Shown in pieces: positions 1-5,620 of a stretch of DNA of 6,821 nt. How positions within the stretch are numbered: position 1 is the first letter of the stretch; every line of letters begins with the position of its first letter. Position numbers and translations under genes: made by a program. Under the pieces are notes generated by a model. The model did no database searches. It was not told where the DNA came from and was given only the letters and a program-made list of their open reading frames with translations. This DNA comes from Candidatus Sordicultor fermentans (GTDB lineage: Bacteria > Atribacterota > Atribacteria > Atribacterales > Caldatribacteriaceae), in contig DGDO01000118.1 of assembly GCA_002385475.1 (NCBI GenBank), forward strand, positions 1-6,821, written 5' to 3'.

Positions 1-36
1 TCACAAAAGTCCCCCACCGCACAAAATAAAAAGGCG

Positions 37-71
<35 letters not shown>

Positions 72-72
72 T

Positions 73-268
73 GGTTCCAAAAAAAAATTTTGCGGGAATG
101 AGGGGGCGGGTTTCATTCCTGAATGGTTCTATCAGGAATCTAAATAATAGGACAGGAAACCCTCTATGTATTTTTTCCTCTTCCTCGGTAAAAACATTTG
201 GATTCCCGACTAAATATTTCAGGTACGACGAAAGAGGCGTCACTCCTGAACGTCTCTACGGGGGTCCA
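73..268 (-). repeat. Left cluster of hairpin repeats, inverted relative to the right-hand array
   Basis: The best-preserved part is 113-203, which matches the reverse complement of 6436-6526 at 87 of 91 positions without gaps. Inside it ATTCCTGA (115-122) and TCAGGAAT (132-139) form a perfect 8-bp stem with a 9-nt loop. Weaker similarity to the right-hand copy continues leftward to about 73, where a copy has drifted into A runs, and rightward to about 221. A further decayed hairpin at about 239-268 (GTCACTCCTGA, 9-nt loop, CGGGGGTCCA) resembles the reverse complement of the ACCCCTGA/TCAGGGGT hairpins on the right. No protein is encoded. Confidence 0.85.
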
Positions 269-305
269 TATACAGTATTCCTAAAGCCTCTTAAATTGCT
301 CAAAC

Positions 306-365
306 CTTATAAAAGTAAGCTACATTATGTTAAAAAATTCGGGATTACCCCACTCAGGAGCATGC
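306..365 (-). repeat. Diverged inverted copy of the promoter-bearing repeat at 1601-1676
   Basis: Positions 306-336 share the core GCTACATTATGT and flanking A/T tracts with the reverse complement of 1645-1674. The next bases, to about 365, look like a decayed version of the GTCATTGCGAG-type repeat that accompanies the core at 1601-1643. On the minus strand this copy still reads TTAACA, 16 bases, TATAAG (333 down to 306), a promoter-like pair pointing left out of the window. Confidence 0.5.
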
Positions 366-494
366 GAGAATCATTGTAGCCTTCGGGGGGTGATCTTTGA
401 TAATCCAACAAAAATACCGCCACAGAGCCTTCGCCTTTTTCGATGATATCATGAAGGAAACATCCCTTCTTCCTCTTTTTTCTCATAGAGAGGA

Positions 495-503
495 TGGTAT
501 AAT
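495..503 (+). promoter_or_regulatory. Extended -10 promoter for rsmG
   Basis: TGGTATAAT gives a consensus -10 hexamer (498-503) with the upstream TGn extension. The -35 region at optimal spacing is T-rich and poor, as is usual for extended -10 promoters. Transcription would start near 510, leaving a leader of about 155 bases that contains both DnaA boxes. No other sequence this good lies between here and the rsmG start. Confidence 0.55.
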
Positions 504-546
504 GAGAAAACTCCAGGGAAGGGATTCTAATCTTTCTGGAAAGCGT

Positions 547-567
547 CTGTGGATAACCTGGGGATTA
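547..567 (-). promoter_or_regulatory. DnaA box pair 1
   Basis: TGTGGATAA at 548-556 is the exact reverse complement of the DnaA box TTATCCACA. Two bases later TGGGGATTA (559-567) is a second box in the same orientation with two mismatches. The 18 bases 547-564 recur at 663-680 with one difference, so the paired arrangement is a repeated unit and unlikely to be chance. Confidence 0.65.
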
Positions 568-662
568 AGGGTCGGGCAAAGAAGGAGTGATAGAAATCGC
601 TCTATTAAAGAATGTGCCGTTTGTAGACAATTCACAGAGGGTGGAAAAAAGGGGAAAATAAT

Positions 663-683
663 CTGTGGATAACTTGGGGAAAA
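663..683 (-). promoter_or_regulatory. DnaA box pair 2, overlapping the rsmG start
   Basis: TGTGGATAA at 664-672 is again an exact DnaA box and contains the GTG start codon of rsmG. TGGGGAAAA (675-683) follows at the same 2-bp spacing and differs by one base from the common TGTGGAAAA variant. A weaker match, GGTGGAAAA (640-648), lies just upstream. Bound DnaA could block rsmG expression, or the cluster could be part of an origin. Confidence 0.6.
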
Positions 684-1396
684 GAAGGGGAATTTTAGAG
701 AGGGGACTGGAAGAATTAGGCCTCTCTCTTGAAAAGAGCCGGATAGAACAAATGCTTGAGTATGGGGAGATGCTCTATTTCTGGAATCAACGCTTCAACT
801 TAACAGGCTTCAAAACCCCCGAAGAAATACTGGTAGACGCCATTTTAGATTCTCTCACTGTTTTTTCCACCCCGCTTTTTGAAGAAAAGATAGAACGATT
901 AGTGGATGTGGGGAGCGGGGGAGGGGTGCCAGCCATTCCCATCAAGATTTTTTACCCCCGGATACATCTCACTTTAGTAGAGTCTAATGCTAAAAAATGT
1001 CGTTTCTTAGAAGAAGTGGTGAGGGAGCTATCTCTTGACGGTGTTCGGGTGGTGAGAGGAAGAGGAGAAGAGCTTGCTCACGAGGAGGCCTTTCGAGAAA
1101 GCTTTGATTTGTCTACAGCCCGAGCTCTGGGCTCTTTGGCTACAAATTTAGAGCTGACCGTGCCTTTTTTAAAAACTGGTGGAGTGGCTCTTTATTATAA
1201 AGGTAAAGAAGTAAAAGAAGAGATAGAAAAGAGCAAAAAAGCCCTCTCTCTTCTTCGTGCTGAAGTGGAAAAAATATGGGAAGTAGCGGTTCCCTTTCGA
1301 GAGAGAAAAAACTTCTTGGTGGCGGTGAGGAAAAAGGATGCCGCTCCCCCCTCCTTCCCTCGCAGAGTGGGCATTCCGCAAAAGAGGCCATTATAA
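665..1396 (+). CDS. rsmG: 16S rRNA (guanine-N7)-methyltransferase RsmG
   Basis: RsmG (GidB) transfers a methyl group from S-adenosylmethionine to N7 of G527 (E. coli numbering) in the 530 loop of 16S rRNA, in the cytoplasm. The 243-residue protein shows the family order. The segment with NLTGF (about 29-49) comes first, then the SAM-binding loop DVGSGGGVPAIPI (81-93), the acidic strand end LVES (104-107), TARALGSL (151-158), YYKGKE (177-182) and the characteristic tail FPRRVGIPQKRPL (231-243), so both ends look complete. It is slightly longer than the 207 residues of E. coli. The GTG start at 665 is preceded by an AAGGGG-type ribosome site about 10 bases away. TTG at 674 is an alternative that would still keep the whole domain. 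The start codon lies inside a DnaA box. RsmG is a typical neighbour of parAB near origins, although here trmI intervenes. Confidence 0.96.
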   Translation: MDNLGKRRGILERGLEELGLSLEKSRIEQMLEYGEMLYFWNQRFNLTGFKTPEEILVDAILDSLTVFSTPLFEEKIERLVDVGSGGGVPAIPIKIFYPRIHLTLVESNAKKCRFLEEVVRELSLDGVRVVRGRGEELAHEEAFRESFDLSTARALGSLATNLELTVPFLKTGGVALYYKGKEVKEEIEKSKKALSLLRAEVEKIWEVAVPFRERKNFLVAVRKKDAAPPSFPRRVGIPQKRPL

Positions 1397-1401
1397 AGGA
1401 A

Positions 1402-1425
1402 AGAGGCAATCCTCTATTGTTTTGC
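1402..1425 (+). terminator. Weak possible terminator after rsmG
   Basis: AGAGG (1402-1406), loop CAAT and CCTCT (1411-1415) form a 5-bp hairpin six bases after the rsmG stop, followed by the T-rich ATTGTTTT. The stem is short and the T tract interrupted, so it is marginal. A perfect 12-bp palindrome, GCCTCCGGAGGC, follows at 1429-1440. Confidence 0.3.
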
Positions 1426-1463
1426 ACCGCCTCCGGAGGCATCAAGAGGCCCATCATAAACTT

Positions 1464-1577
1464 CGCATAGCAGCTTGCCGGCATGAGAACAAGCAGGAAA
1501 GATTGAAAAAACCAGGATAACAACGCTGGAAAAAACTCCAGCATGCGCGCTAATCCTGACTGGCCATAATAAGCATC
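1464..1577 (+). repeat. Dispersed repeat, copy 1 of 2
   Basis: This stretch matches 6250-6362 in the same orientation at roughly 85% by eye, with two small indels. The longest exact block starts at ACCAGGATAACAACGCTGGA. Each copy holds a hairpin: here GCTGGA (1525-1530), loop AAAAAC, TCCAGC (1537-1542). In copy 2 one C becomes T, giving a G-T (G-U in RNA) pair, so the fold is kept. The following GCATGCGCGCTAA is identical in both. The minus strand is open over part of the repeat, but the indels break that frame, so coding is unlikely. Confidence 0.8.
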
Positions 1578-1600
1578 ATTTAGTCCTCTCGTCTCAAATA

Positions 1601-1643
1601 GTCATCGCGAGGGTCGTGGTTTCGCTTCTGTGGCGATCTCTGA
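1601..1643 (+). repeat. Degraded GTCATTGCGAG-type intergenic repeat
   Basis: It begins GTCATCGCGAGG and ends GTGGCGATCTCTGA, with short complementary ends (ATCGC/GCGAT). It resembles the widespread short palindromic family that begins GTCATTGCGAGG and ends GCAATCTC. It directly abuts the promoter-like sequence at 1648-1676, and a similarly paired but more decayed inverted arrangement is seen around 306-365. Confidence 0.5.
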
Positions 1644-1647
1644 GTTT

Positions 1648-1676
1648 TTGACATAATGTAGCTCACTTTTTAAAAT
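1648..1676 (+). promoter_or_regulatory. Near-consensus sigma-70 promoter within a repeat
   Basis: TTGACA (1648-1653), a 17-bp spacer and TAAAAT (1671-1676) make a promoter with perfect -35, ideal spacing and a one-mismatch -10. Transcription would start near 1683 and run across the parS-like palindrome toward trmI. The sequence belongs to a repeat with an inverted, diverged copy at 306-336, so the promoter may have come with the repeat. Confidence 0.55.
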
Positions 1677-1743
1677 GACGGAAGATGCTCCCTTATAGCC
1701 CGTCGTTGTGCCCGAGATCGTTGGTTGGGAATCCACCACTCTC

Positions 1744-1775
1744 TGTCATTCCGATAGAGACACTCAGGAATGACA
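1744..1775 (+). repeat. Single hairpin repeat of the flanking array family
   Basis: TGTCATTCC (1744-1752) and GGAATGACA (1767-1775) are perfect complements. The interior reads GA, TAGAGACAC, TCA, which matches the array hairpin at 6500-6524 (loop TAGAGACAT) with one base lost from the left arm. It stands alone, upstream of the parS-like site. Confidence 0.75.
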
Positions 1776-1850
1776 TCTGAGGAGGGTCACTGTGGCGACA
1801 GAAAACGCTCCACCAGGAGTCTTTTGCCTTTTCTGTTTATATGTTTTTAT

Positions 1851-1863
1851 CTTACGTCGTAAG
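1851..1863. promoter_or_regulatory. Small palindrome upstream of parS
   Basis: CTTACG and CGTAAG flank a single T, giving a 13-bp inverted repeat 26 bp before the extended parS palindrome. It could be an operator or chance. No factor can be named. Confidence 0.3.
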
Positions 1864-1889
1864 GCGTCTGCTTTTCCTTCCCCCCCCGG

Positions 1890-1919
1890 ACAAAATTGTT
1901 CCACGTGGAACAATTTTGT
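1890..1919. promoter_or_regulatory. parS: parS-like centromere site within a 30-bp perfect palindrome
   Basis: The central 16 bases TGTTCCACGTGGAACA (1897-1912) differ from the widely conserved bacterial parS TGTTTCACGTGAAACA only by one symmetrical base change in each half. ParB family proteins bind this sequence and, as CTP-dependent clamps, spread from it. Unusually, perfect symmetry continues seven more bases on each side to 30 bp. It lies 950 bases upstream of parA and 98 bases upstream of trmI, right beside its presumed ligand ParB. I saw no second match in the window. The downstream T-rich stretch is too interrupted for a good terminator. Confidence 0.88.
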
Positions 1920-1948
1920 TTCCCCTCTCCTTCTTCTCCGAGCTTATG

Positions 1949-1957
1949 TGTTACAAT
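1949..1957 (+). promoter_or_regulatory. Extended -10 promoter for trmI
   Basis: TGTTACAAT holds the TGn extension and a one-mismatch -10 (TACAAT, 1952-1957). The -35 region (about 1929-1934) is pyrimidine-rich and weak. Start of transcription near 1964 would leave a leader of about 54 bases. The parS-like palindrome ends only 30 bp upstream, so ParB loading could influence it. Confidence 0.4.
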
Positions 1958-2017
1958 TAGAAGCAGTTTGTTTCGGTATTTTAGAAGTCAAGAGTTTCTC
2001 GGATTCAAGGAGAGAAT

Positions 2018-2815
2018 ATGCCTATTAAAGAAGGAGAAAGAGTATATCTGCGATTAGAGGACGGGAAAAATTATCTTCTCAAGGTGGAGAAGGGGAAGTT
2101 TTTCAGTACTCATCTGGGAAATATCTATTTTGACCACATAATAGGAAAAGAGTTTGGAGAAGAAGTTTACACCAGTCAAGGGAAAAAGGTTTATCTCTTA
2201 CAGCCTGGAATAGTGGAAAACATCTTCCATATGAAAAGGAGAACCCAGATTGTTTACCCCAAAGATCTGGGTTTTATTCTCCTTATGCTGGACATAAAGG
2301 AAAACGATCGGGTAATTGATGTGGGTTTAGGAAGCGGGGCTATGTGTGGAGCACTAGCCCGCCTGGTGGGAGAGAGGGGGAAAGTCTATGCCTATGAAAA
2401 AAGAGAAGAATTCATCGCCATAGCCCGCCACAATCTTTCTCAATGGGGGTGGGAAGACAGGGTGGAAATAAAACAAAGAGATATAAAAGATGGTTTTGAA
2501 GAAAAGGACGTGGATGCTCTTTTTCTGGACGTTCCCAACCCCTGGGATTATCTCAAGGAGTGCTGGAGGGCCCTCAAGGGAGGAGGAAGGTTGGCCATAG
2601 TTTCACCCACTGCCGGTCAGGTTATGGAGGTGTTGAGAGGGCTGGAGGCTCTTCCCTTCGAGGATACCGAGGTGTGGGAAAACCTCTTCCGACAATATAA
2701 AACCAATCCCTCTGCTTTTCGTCCGGTAGATAGGATGGTGGCTCACACCACTTATATGATTTTTTCTCGAAAAGTTTCACCTCCTGATTGGGAGGTTGAT
2801 TTGAAAGAAACATAA
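2018..2815 (+). CDS. trmI: tRNA (adenine58-N1)-methyltransferase TrmI
   Basis: TrmI uses S-adenosylmethionine to make m1A at position 58 of the tRNA T loop, usually as a homotetramer. The 265-residue protein has the small N-terminal beta domain (about 1-70), then the family signature KRRTQIVYPKDLGFIL (73-88) and the SAM loop DVGLGSGAM (101-109). The acidic YEKRE (126-130), the catalytic-region motif LDVPNPWDYL (170-179) and the C-terminal RPVDRMVAHTTYM (235-247) follow. A few positions are atypical: D at 101 where E is common, and AHTTYM for the usual GHTGYL. AAGGAG (2007-2012) sits six bases before the ATG at 2018, fixing the start. TrmI between rsmG and parA is unusual. Its last codons carry the parA -35 element. 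The enzyme is found in thermophiles but also mesophiles, so it does not settle growth temperature. Confidence 0.93.
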   Translation: MPIKEGERVYLRLEDGKNYLLKVEKGKFFSTHLGNIYFDHIIGKEFGEEVYTSQGKKVYLLQPGIVENIFHMKRRTQIVYPKDLGFILLMLDIKENDRVIDVGLGSGAMCGALARLVGERGKVYAYEKREEFIAIARHNLSQWGWEDRVEIKQRDIKDGFEEKDVDALFLDVPNPWDYLKECWRALKGGGRLAIVSPTAGQVMEVLRGLEALPFEDTEVWENLFRQYKTNPSAFRPVDRMVAHTTYMIFSRKVSPPDWEVDLKET

Positions 2816-2829
2816 AATTAGTTTAGAAT
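2801..2829 (+). promoter_or_regulatory. parA promoter inside the 3' end of trmI
   Basis: TTGAAA (2801-2806), exactly 17 bp, and TAGAAT (2824-2829) form a good sigma-70 promoter with one mismatch in each hexamer. Transcription should begin around 2836, only about four bases before the parA ATG. The -35 is also the Leu-Lys codon pair near the end of trmI. Confidence 0.6.
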
Positions 2830-2847
2830 ATACCCATCTATGGGTAT
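2830..2847. promoter_or_regulatory. Inverted repeat overlapping the parA start codon
   Basis: ATACCCAT (2830-2837), spacer CT, ATGGGTAT (2840-2847) is a perfect 8-bp inverted repeat. It directly abuts the -10 element, covers the predicted transcription start and includes the ATG. That is a natural place for a repressor operator, and many par operons are autoregulated. It could also be a coincidence of the coding start. Confidence 0.45.
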
Positions 2848-3601
2848 CATAGTGGCAGTAGCTAATCAAAAAGGGGGAGTGGGTAAGACCACTACCTGTG
2901 TAAACTTGGGAGCTTGCCTTGCAGAAAAGGGAAAGAAAGTGCTGCTTGTGGACATCGATCCTCAGGGCAATGCTACGAGCGGGCTGGGGATAGACCGTCG
3001 GCAGCTAAAGCAGTGCATCTACGACCTTTTAATCAACGGAGAAAAGGCGAGGGGATTGGTGCTGGAGACCGGGATTTCTCGTCTCTGGCTTCTCCCTGCT
3101 ACTATTCGCCTTGCGGGGGCAGAAATTGAGCTGGTTCCCCTGATGGGGAGAGAAAGCCGCCTGAAGGAGGGGTTAAGAGAAGTGGTTTCTGATTTTGATT
3201 TTATTTTTATCGATTGTCCTCCTTCTCTGGGTCTTTTAACCGTCAACGCCCTGACCTCAGCTCATAGAGTTATTGTGCCAATTCAATGTGAATATTATGC
3301 TCTGGAGGGTCTCGGGCAATTGATGAACACTTTTCATCTGGTGCATAATTTTTTGAATCCCCAGCTAGAGCTGTGGGGGGTGTTGTTGACCATGTTTGAT
3401 TCTCGAACCAACCTCTCTCAACAGGTGGTTGAAGAAACGAGAAGGGTTCTGGGAGATAAGGTTTTTCGCACTATTATTCCTCGCAATGTTCGCCTGAGTG
3501 AAGCTCCCAGCTTTGGAAAACCAATAATTATGCACGATGCCAGCTCCATAGGGGCGGCAGCCTATCGGGAATTAGCTGAGGAAGTGCTGGAAAATGAGTA
3601 A
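2840..3601 (+). CDS. parA: Chromosome-partitioning ATPase ParA (Soj)
   Basis: ParA is a deviant Walker ATPase that dimerises on ATP, coats the nucleoid and is released by ParB-stimulated hydrolysis, moving parS-bound origins apart. The 253 residues show the deviant Walker A KGGVGKTT (11-18), Walker A' VDIDPQGN (37-44), Walker B FIFIDCPPSLG (121-131), QCEYYALEGL (149-158) and PRNVRLSEAPSFGKPII (214-230). Length and lack of an N-terminal HTH extension mark the chromosomal Soj type rather than the large plasmid type. The ATG at 2840 gives the usual short N-terminus MGIIVAVANQKGG. No Shine-Dalgarno sequence precedes it, and the promoter just upstream implies a nearly leaderless mRNA. The stop overlaps parB by 8 bases, so the pair is translationally linked. 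Confidence 0.98.
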   Translation: MGIIVAVANQKGGVGKTTTCVNLGACLAEKGKKVLLVDIDPQGNATSGLGIDRRQLKQCIYDLLINGEKARGLVLETGISRLWLLPATIRLAGAEIELVPLMGRESRLKEGLREVVSDFDFIFIDCPPSLGLLTVNALTSAHRVIVPIQCEYYALEGLGQLMNTFHLVHNFLNPQLELWGVLLTMFDSRTNLSQQVVEETRRVLGDKVFRTIIPRNVRLSEAPSFGKPIIMHDASSIGAAAYRELAEEVLENE

Positions 3602-4424
3602 GCGAGGACTGGGTAAGGGCTTAGATGCACTGATCCCGGGAGCGGGGGCCTTTGGGGCTCGCGCTATTCAAGAAATAGATATAAATAGTATAAAGGTTAA
3701 CCCTCTTCAGCCTCGTACTCAGATGGATGAGGAGGGGCTGGAAGACCTGGCTAACTCCATCCGGGTGCACGGAGTCCTTCAGCCACTCTTGGTGAGAAAG
3801 GCAGAAGAGGGGTTTGAGCTAATAGCTGGAGAGAGAAGATGGAGAGCGGCAAGGCGGGCGGGCTTATCTACGGTTCCGGTGATAGTAGAAGAGATAGAGG
3901 AAAAAAGTAAATTGGAAATAGCTCTGGTAGAAAACCTCCAGCGAGAAGACCTCCCTCCTCTGGACCTGGCCCGGGGGATTAAAAAGCTAATGGAGGACTT
4001 TAATCTAACCCAGGAAGAAGTGGCAAGAAGAGTGGGGAAAAAGCGCTCTACCATTGCCAATCTGCTTCGTCTCTTTGATTTGCCTCCTTCAATTCAGGAC
4101 CTTTTGCAGGAAGGGAAAATAACTTTAGGTCATGCCAAGGCCCTTTTGAGCGCAGAATCACAGGAAAGACAGGAGGAGCTGGTGGAGGAAATTCTCACCC
4201 ATTCTCTTTCTGTTCGAGAAGTAGAAAAGAGAGTAAAAAAAGCCGCTCCTCAGGAAGAGCCTGCTGGGCACTCCAGAGAAGAGAAAAACCTTCAAGAGCT
4301 TTTGACTCATTACCTTTCCGCTCGAGTTAGAGTGGGCAGGGGGAAAATTACCATCGAATACCATGGCCAGGAAGATCTGGAGCGCCTTTATTCTCTGATT
4401 GTGGGAAAAGAAGGAACTTTTTGA
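3594..4424 (+). CDS. parB: Chromosome-partitioning protein ParB (Spo0J)
   Basis: ParB binds parS, closes as a CTP-dependent clamp and slides to form the partition complex that ParA moves. In 276 residues the expected order appears. The N-terminal RGLGKGLDALIP (4-15) is the ParA-contacting type of tail. The nucleotide-binding N-domain has NPLQPR (36-41), GERRWRAA (79-86) and ENLQREDLPPLDLA (113-126). The helix-turn-helix LTQEEVARRVGKKRSTIANLLRL lies at 138-160. A linker rich in E, K and R follows, then a C-terminal dimerisation segment (about 231-271). The ATG overlaps the parA stop as ATGAGTAA, with GGAAA just upstream inside parA. Its likely target is the parS-like site at 1897-1912, upstream in the same locus. 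Nothing is missing or frameshifted. Confidence 0.98.
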   Translation: MSKRGLGKGLDALIPGAGAFGARAIQEIDINSIKVNPLQPRTQMDEEGLEDLANSIRVHGVLQPLLVRKAEEGFELIAGERRWRAARRAGLSTVPVIVEEIEEKSKLEIALVENLQREDLPPLDLARGIKKLMEDFNLTQEEVARRVGKKRSTIANLLRLFDLPPSIQDLLQEGKITLGHAKALLSAESQERQEELVEEILTHSLSVREVEKRVKKAAPQEEPAGHSREEKNLQELLTHYLSARVRVGRGKITIEYHGQEDLERLYSLIVGKEGTF

Positions 4425-4433
4425 AGGATAAGC

Positions 4434-4463
4434 TTGAATATTTTTTTTGTTTTATGATAAAAT
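4434..4463 (+). promoter_or_regulatory. Promoter for the M23 peptidase gene
   Basis: TTGAAT (4434-4439), 18 bp, and TAAAAT (4458-4463) preceded by TGA (4455-4457) form a promoter with an extended -10. Start near 4470 would give a leader of about 67 bases. No convincing terminator separates parB from this point, so read-through from parAB is possible. Confidence 0.5.
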
Positions 4464-4523
4464 TCAGGTTAATAGTTTGAAAAGCAGGAAATAACGAGCA
4501 CCAGTTGGTAAAATAAAACTTTC

Positions 4524-4529
4524 AGGAGG
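4524..4529 (+). promoter_or_regulatory. Strong ribosome binding site for the M23 peptidase
   Basis: AGGAGG lies seven bases before the ATG at 4537. It is the most canonical Shine-Dalgarno sequence in the window and fixes this start. Confidence 0.85.
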
Positions 4530-4536
4530 ATCGTAA

Positions 4537-5601
4537 ATGCTGGACAAAAAAGAAGAGGAGCAGTTTACGATTTTCTGGCTTCACCCCACTAAGGGGCAGC
4601 TTAAAAGATTTCATTTTTCCTGGTCAACGCTCCTTTTGGGAGCTCTGGTTTTGGTGATAGGTGTTGGTTTGGGTATCGGTGGAGTGTTGTGGTATCAATC
4701 GAGGATTAAAAAAGAACTTTGTCTTGCTCTGGAAAAGATGGAAGAAACCCAGAAAAGCGCTGCTGTTTTGGAGGCCCAGAAAAAAGAGCAAGAAGAAAAA
4801 CTGAAACAGCTAACCCAGGAGACCGAAGCAGTAATAAAAGAACTGGAAAGCTTGCGAGAGCTGGACGAAAAGGTGCGAAATGTTTTAGAAAAAGACCTGC
4901 AATCTCGGTTCCAGAAACTGGGGATCGACTTATCTCTCTCCTCTGTTTCGGTTCCCTCTTATATCCCTCTAAATAGATTTTTAGGGGAGCTACACGTCGC
5001 TCCCCTGGGAGTGGGAGGTCCGGAGAGGCTTTCCTCCTTTTCTCTTGTCCGTGATCCTTCACCCCCTTCTTCTTCCGATCACAACTCCGACTTTGGGCGT
5101 CAGGCTAAAGCTCTGGAAGACAATCTTTCCTGGATGCGGACAGAAACTCTGGCTCGCAAGAAGTCTCTGGAAGAAGTAGTAGAAGTAGCGCAGCAAAGAG
5201 ACAGGTTGCTATATGTGGTACCTATGCGCTGGCCTACTTGGGGCAGGGTCTCTTCCAATTATGGATGGCGTAATGACCCCTTCACAGGAAGAAGAGCCTG
5301 GCACACAGGTGTGGACATTGCTGCCCCCACGGGAAGAAACGTGGTAGCCACAGCGGAGGGAAAAGTGATTTTCACCGGCTGGAATGGTAATTATGGAAAG
5401 TGTGTGATTGTTCGCCATCAATTTGGTTACGAGACAGTATACGGGCACCTTTCCAAAATTTTAGTGAATACTGGCGATGCAGTTAAAAAAGAGCAAATCA
5501 TCGGGCAAGTGGGAAGTACAGGAAGAAGTACCGGTCCTCACCTTCACTATGAAGTGAGAAGGTACAGTGAGGTGATTAATCCCTGGCCTCATCTTCCATA
5601 G
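4537..5601 (+). CDS. Membrane-anchored M23 (LytM-type) peptidase with coiled coil
   Basis: This is a zinc metallopeptidase-type protein expected to act on peptidoglycan cross-links outside the membrane. After a charged N-terminus of about 29 residues comes one hydrophobic helix (about 30-53). A coiled coil rich in E, K, Q and L follows (about 58-125), then a Pro/Ser-rich linker (about 130-185), a second helical stretch (about 187-222) and the M23 domain (about 228-350). The domain has all expected residues: H256 and D260 in HTGVDIAAPTG, H304 in VYGHL, and H335 and H337 in GPHLHYEV, so it should be catalytically competent, unlike degenerate EnvC/NlpD activators. The layout resembles peptidases that lie next to parAB or bactofilin genes, but no bactofilin is present. 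It is followed after 19 bases by a secreted protein, probably in one operon. The exact substrate is unknown. Confidence 0.93.
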   Translation: MLDKKEEEQFTIFWLHPTKGQLKRFHFSWSTLLLGALVLVIGVGLGIGGVLWYQSRIKKELCLALEKMEETQKSAAVLEAQKKEQEEKLKQLTQETEAVIKELESLRELDEKVRNVLEKDLQSRFQKLGIDLSLSSVSVPSYIPLNRFLGELHVAPLGVGGPERLSSFSLVRDPSPPSSSDHNSDFGRQAKALEDNLSWMRTETLARKKSLEEVVEVAQQRDRLLYVVPMRWPTWGRVSSNYGWRNDPFTGRRAWHTGVDIAAPTGRNVVATAEGKVIFTGWNGNYGKCVIVRHQFGYETVYGHLSKILVNTGDAVKKEQIIGQVGSTGRSTGPHLHYEVRRYSEVINPWPHLP

Positions 5602-5620
5602 AAAAGAAAAGGGGGAAGAA

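Larger units (their letters stand above)
1397..2017. other. 621-base intergenic region between rsmG and trmI
   Basis: No gene is supported. An open frame at 1792-2028 has a GTG start without a good ribosome site and runs through the parS palindrome. The region holds, in order, a weak hairpin, a dispersed repeat also present at 6250-6362, a decayed GTCATTGCGAG-type repeat, a near-consensus promoter, a hairpin repeat, a small palindrome, the parS-like palindrome and the presumed trmI promoter. Confidence 0.75.

Noticed and set aside
397..672. Open frame of 91 codons upstream of rsmG
   Set aside because: It has a TTG start, composition unlike the real genes, contains the promoter and DnaA boxes and overlaps the rsmG start.
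1140..1544. Minus-strand frame whose peptide FFPALLSWFF recurs in a minus-strand frame at 6095-6541
   Set aside because: The similarity comes from the dispersed DNA repeat. Indels between copies shift the frame right after the shared peptide, and the first frame overlaps rsmG on the opposite strand.
1890..1919. The 30-bp palindrome as a rho-independent terminator
   Set aside because: It lacks a usable loop and is followed by TTTCCCC rather than a T tract. The centre is a parS match, which explains it better.
1792..2028. Open frame of 78 codons spanning the parS-like palindrome
   Set aside because: It has a GTG start without a good ribosome site, no recognisable domain, and reads through the palindrome into the trmI start.
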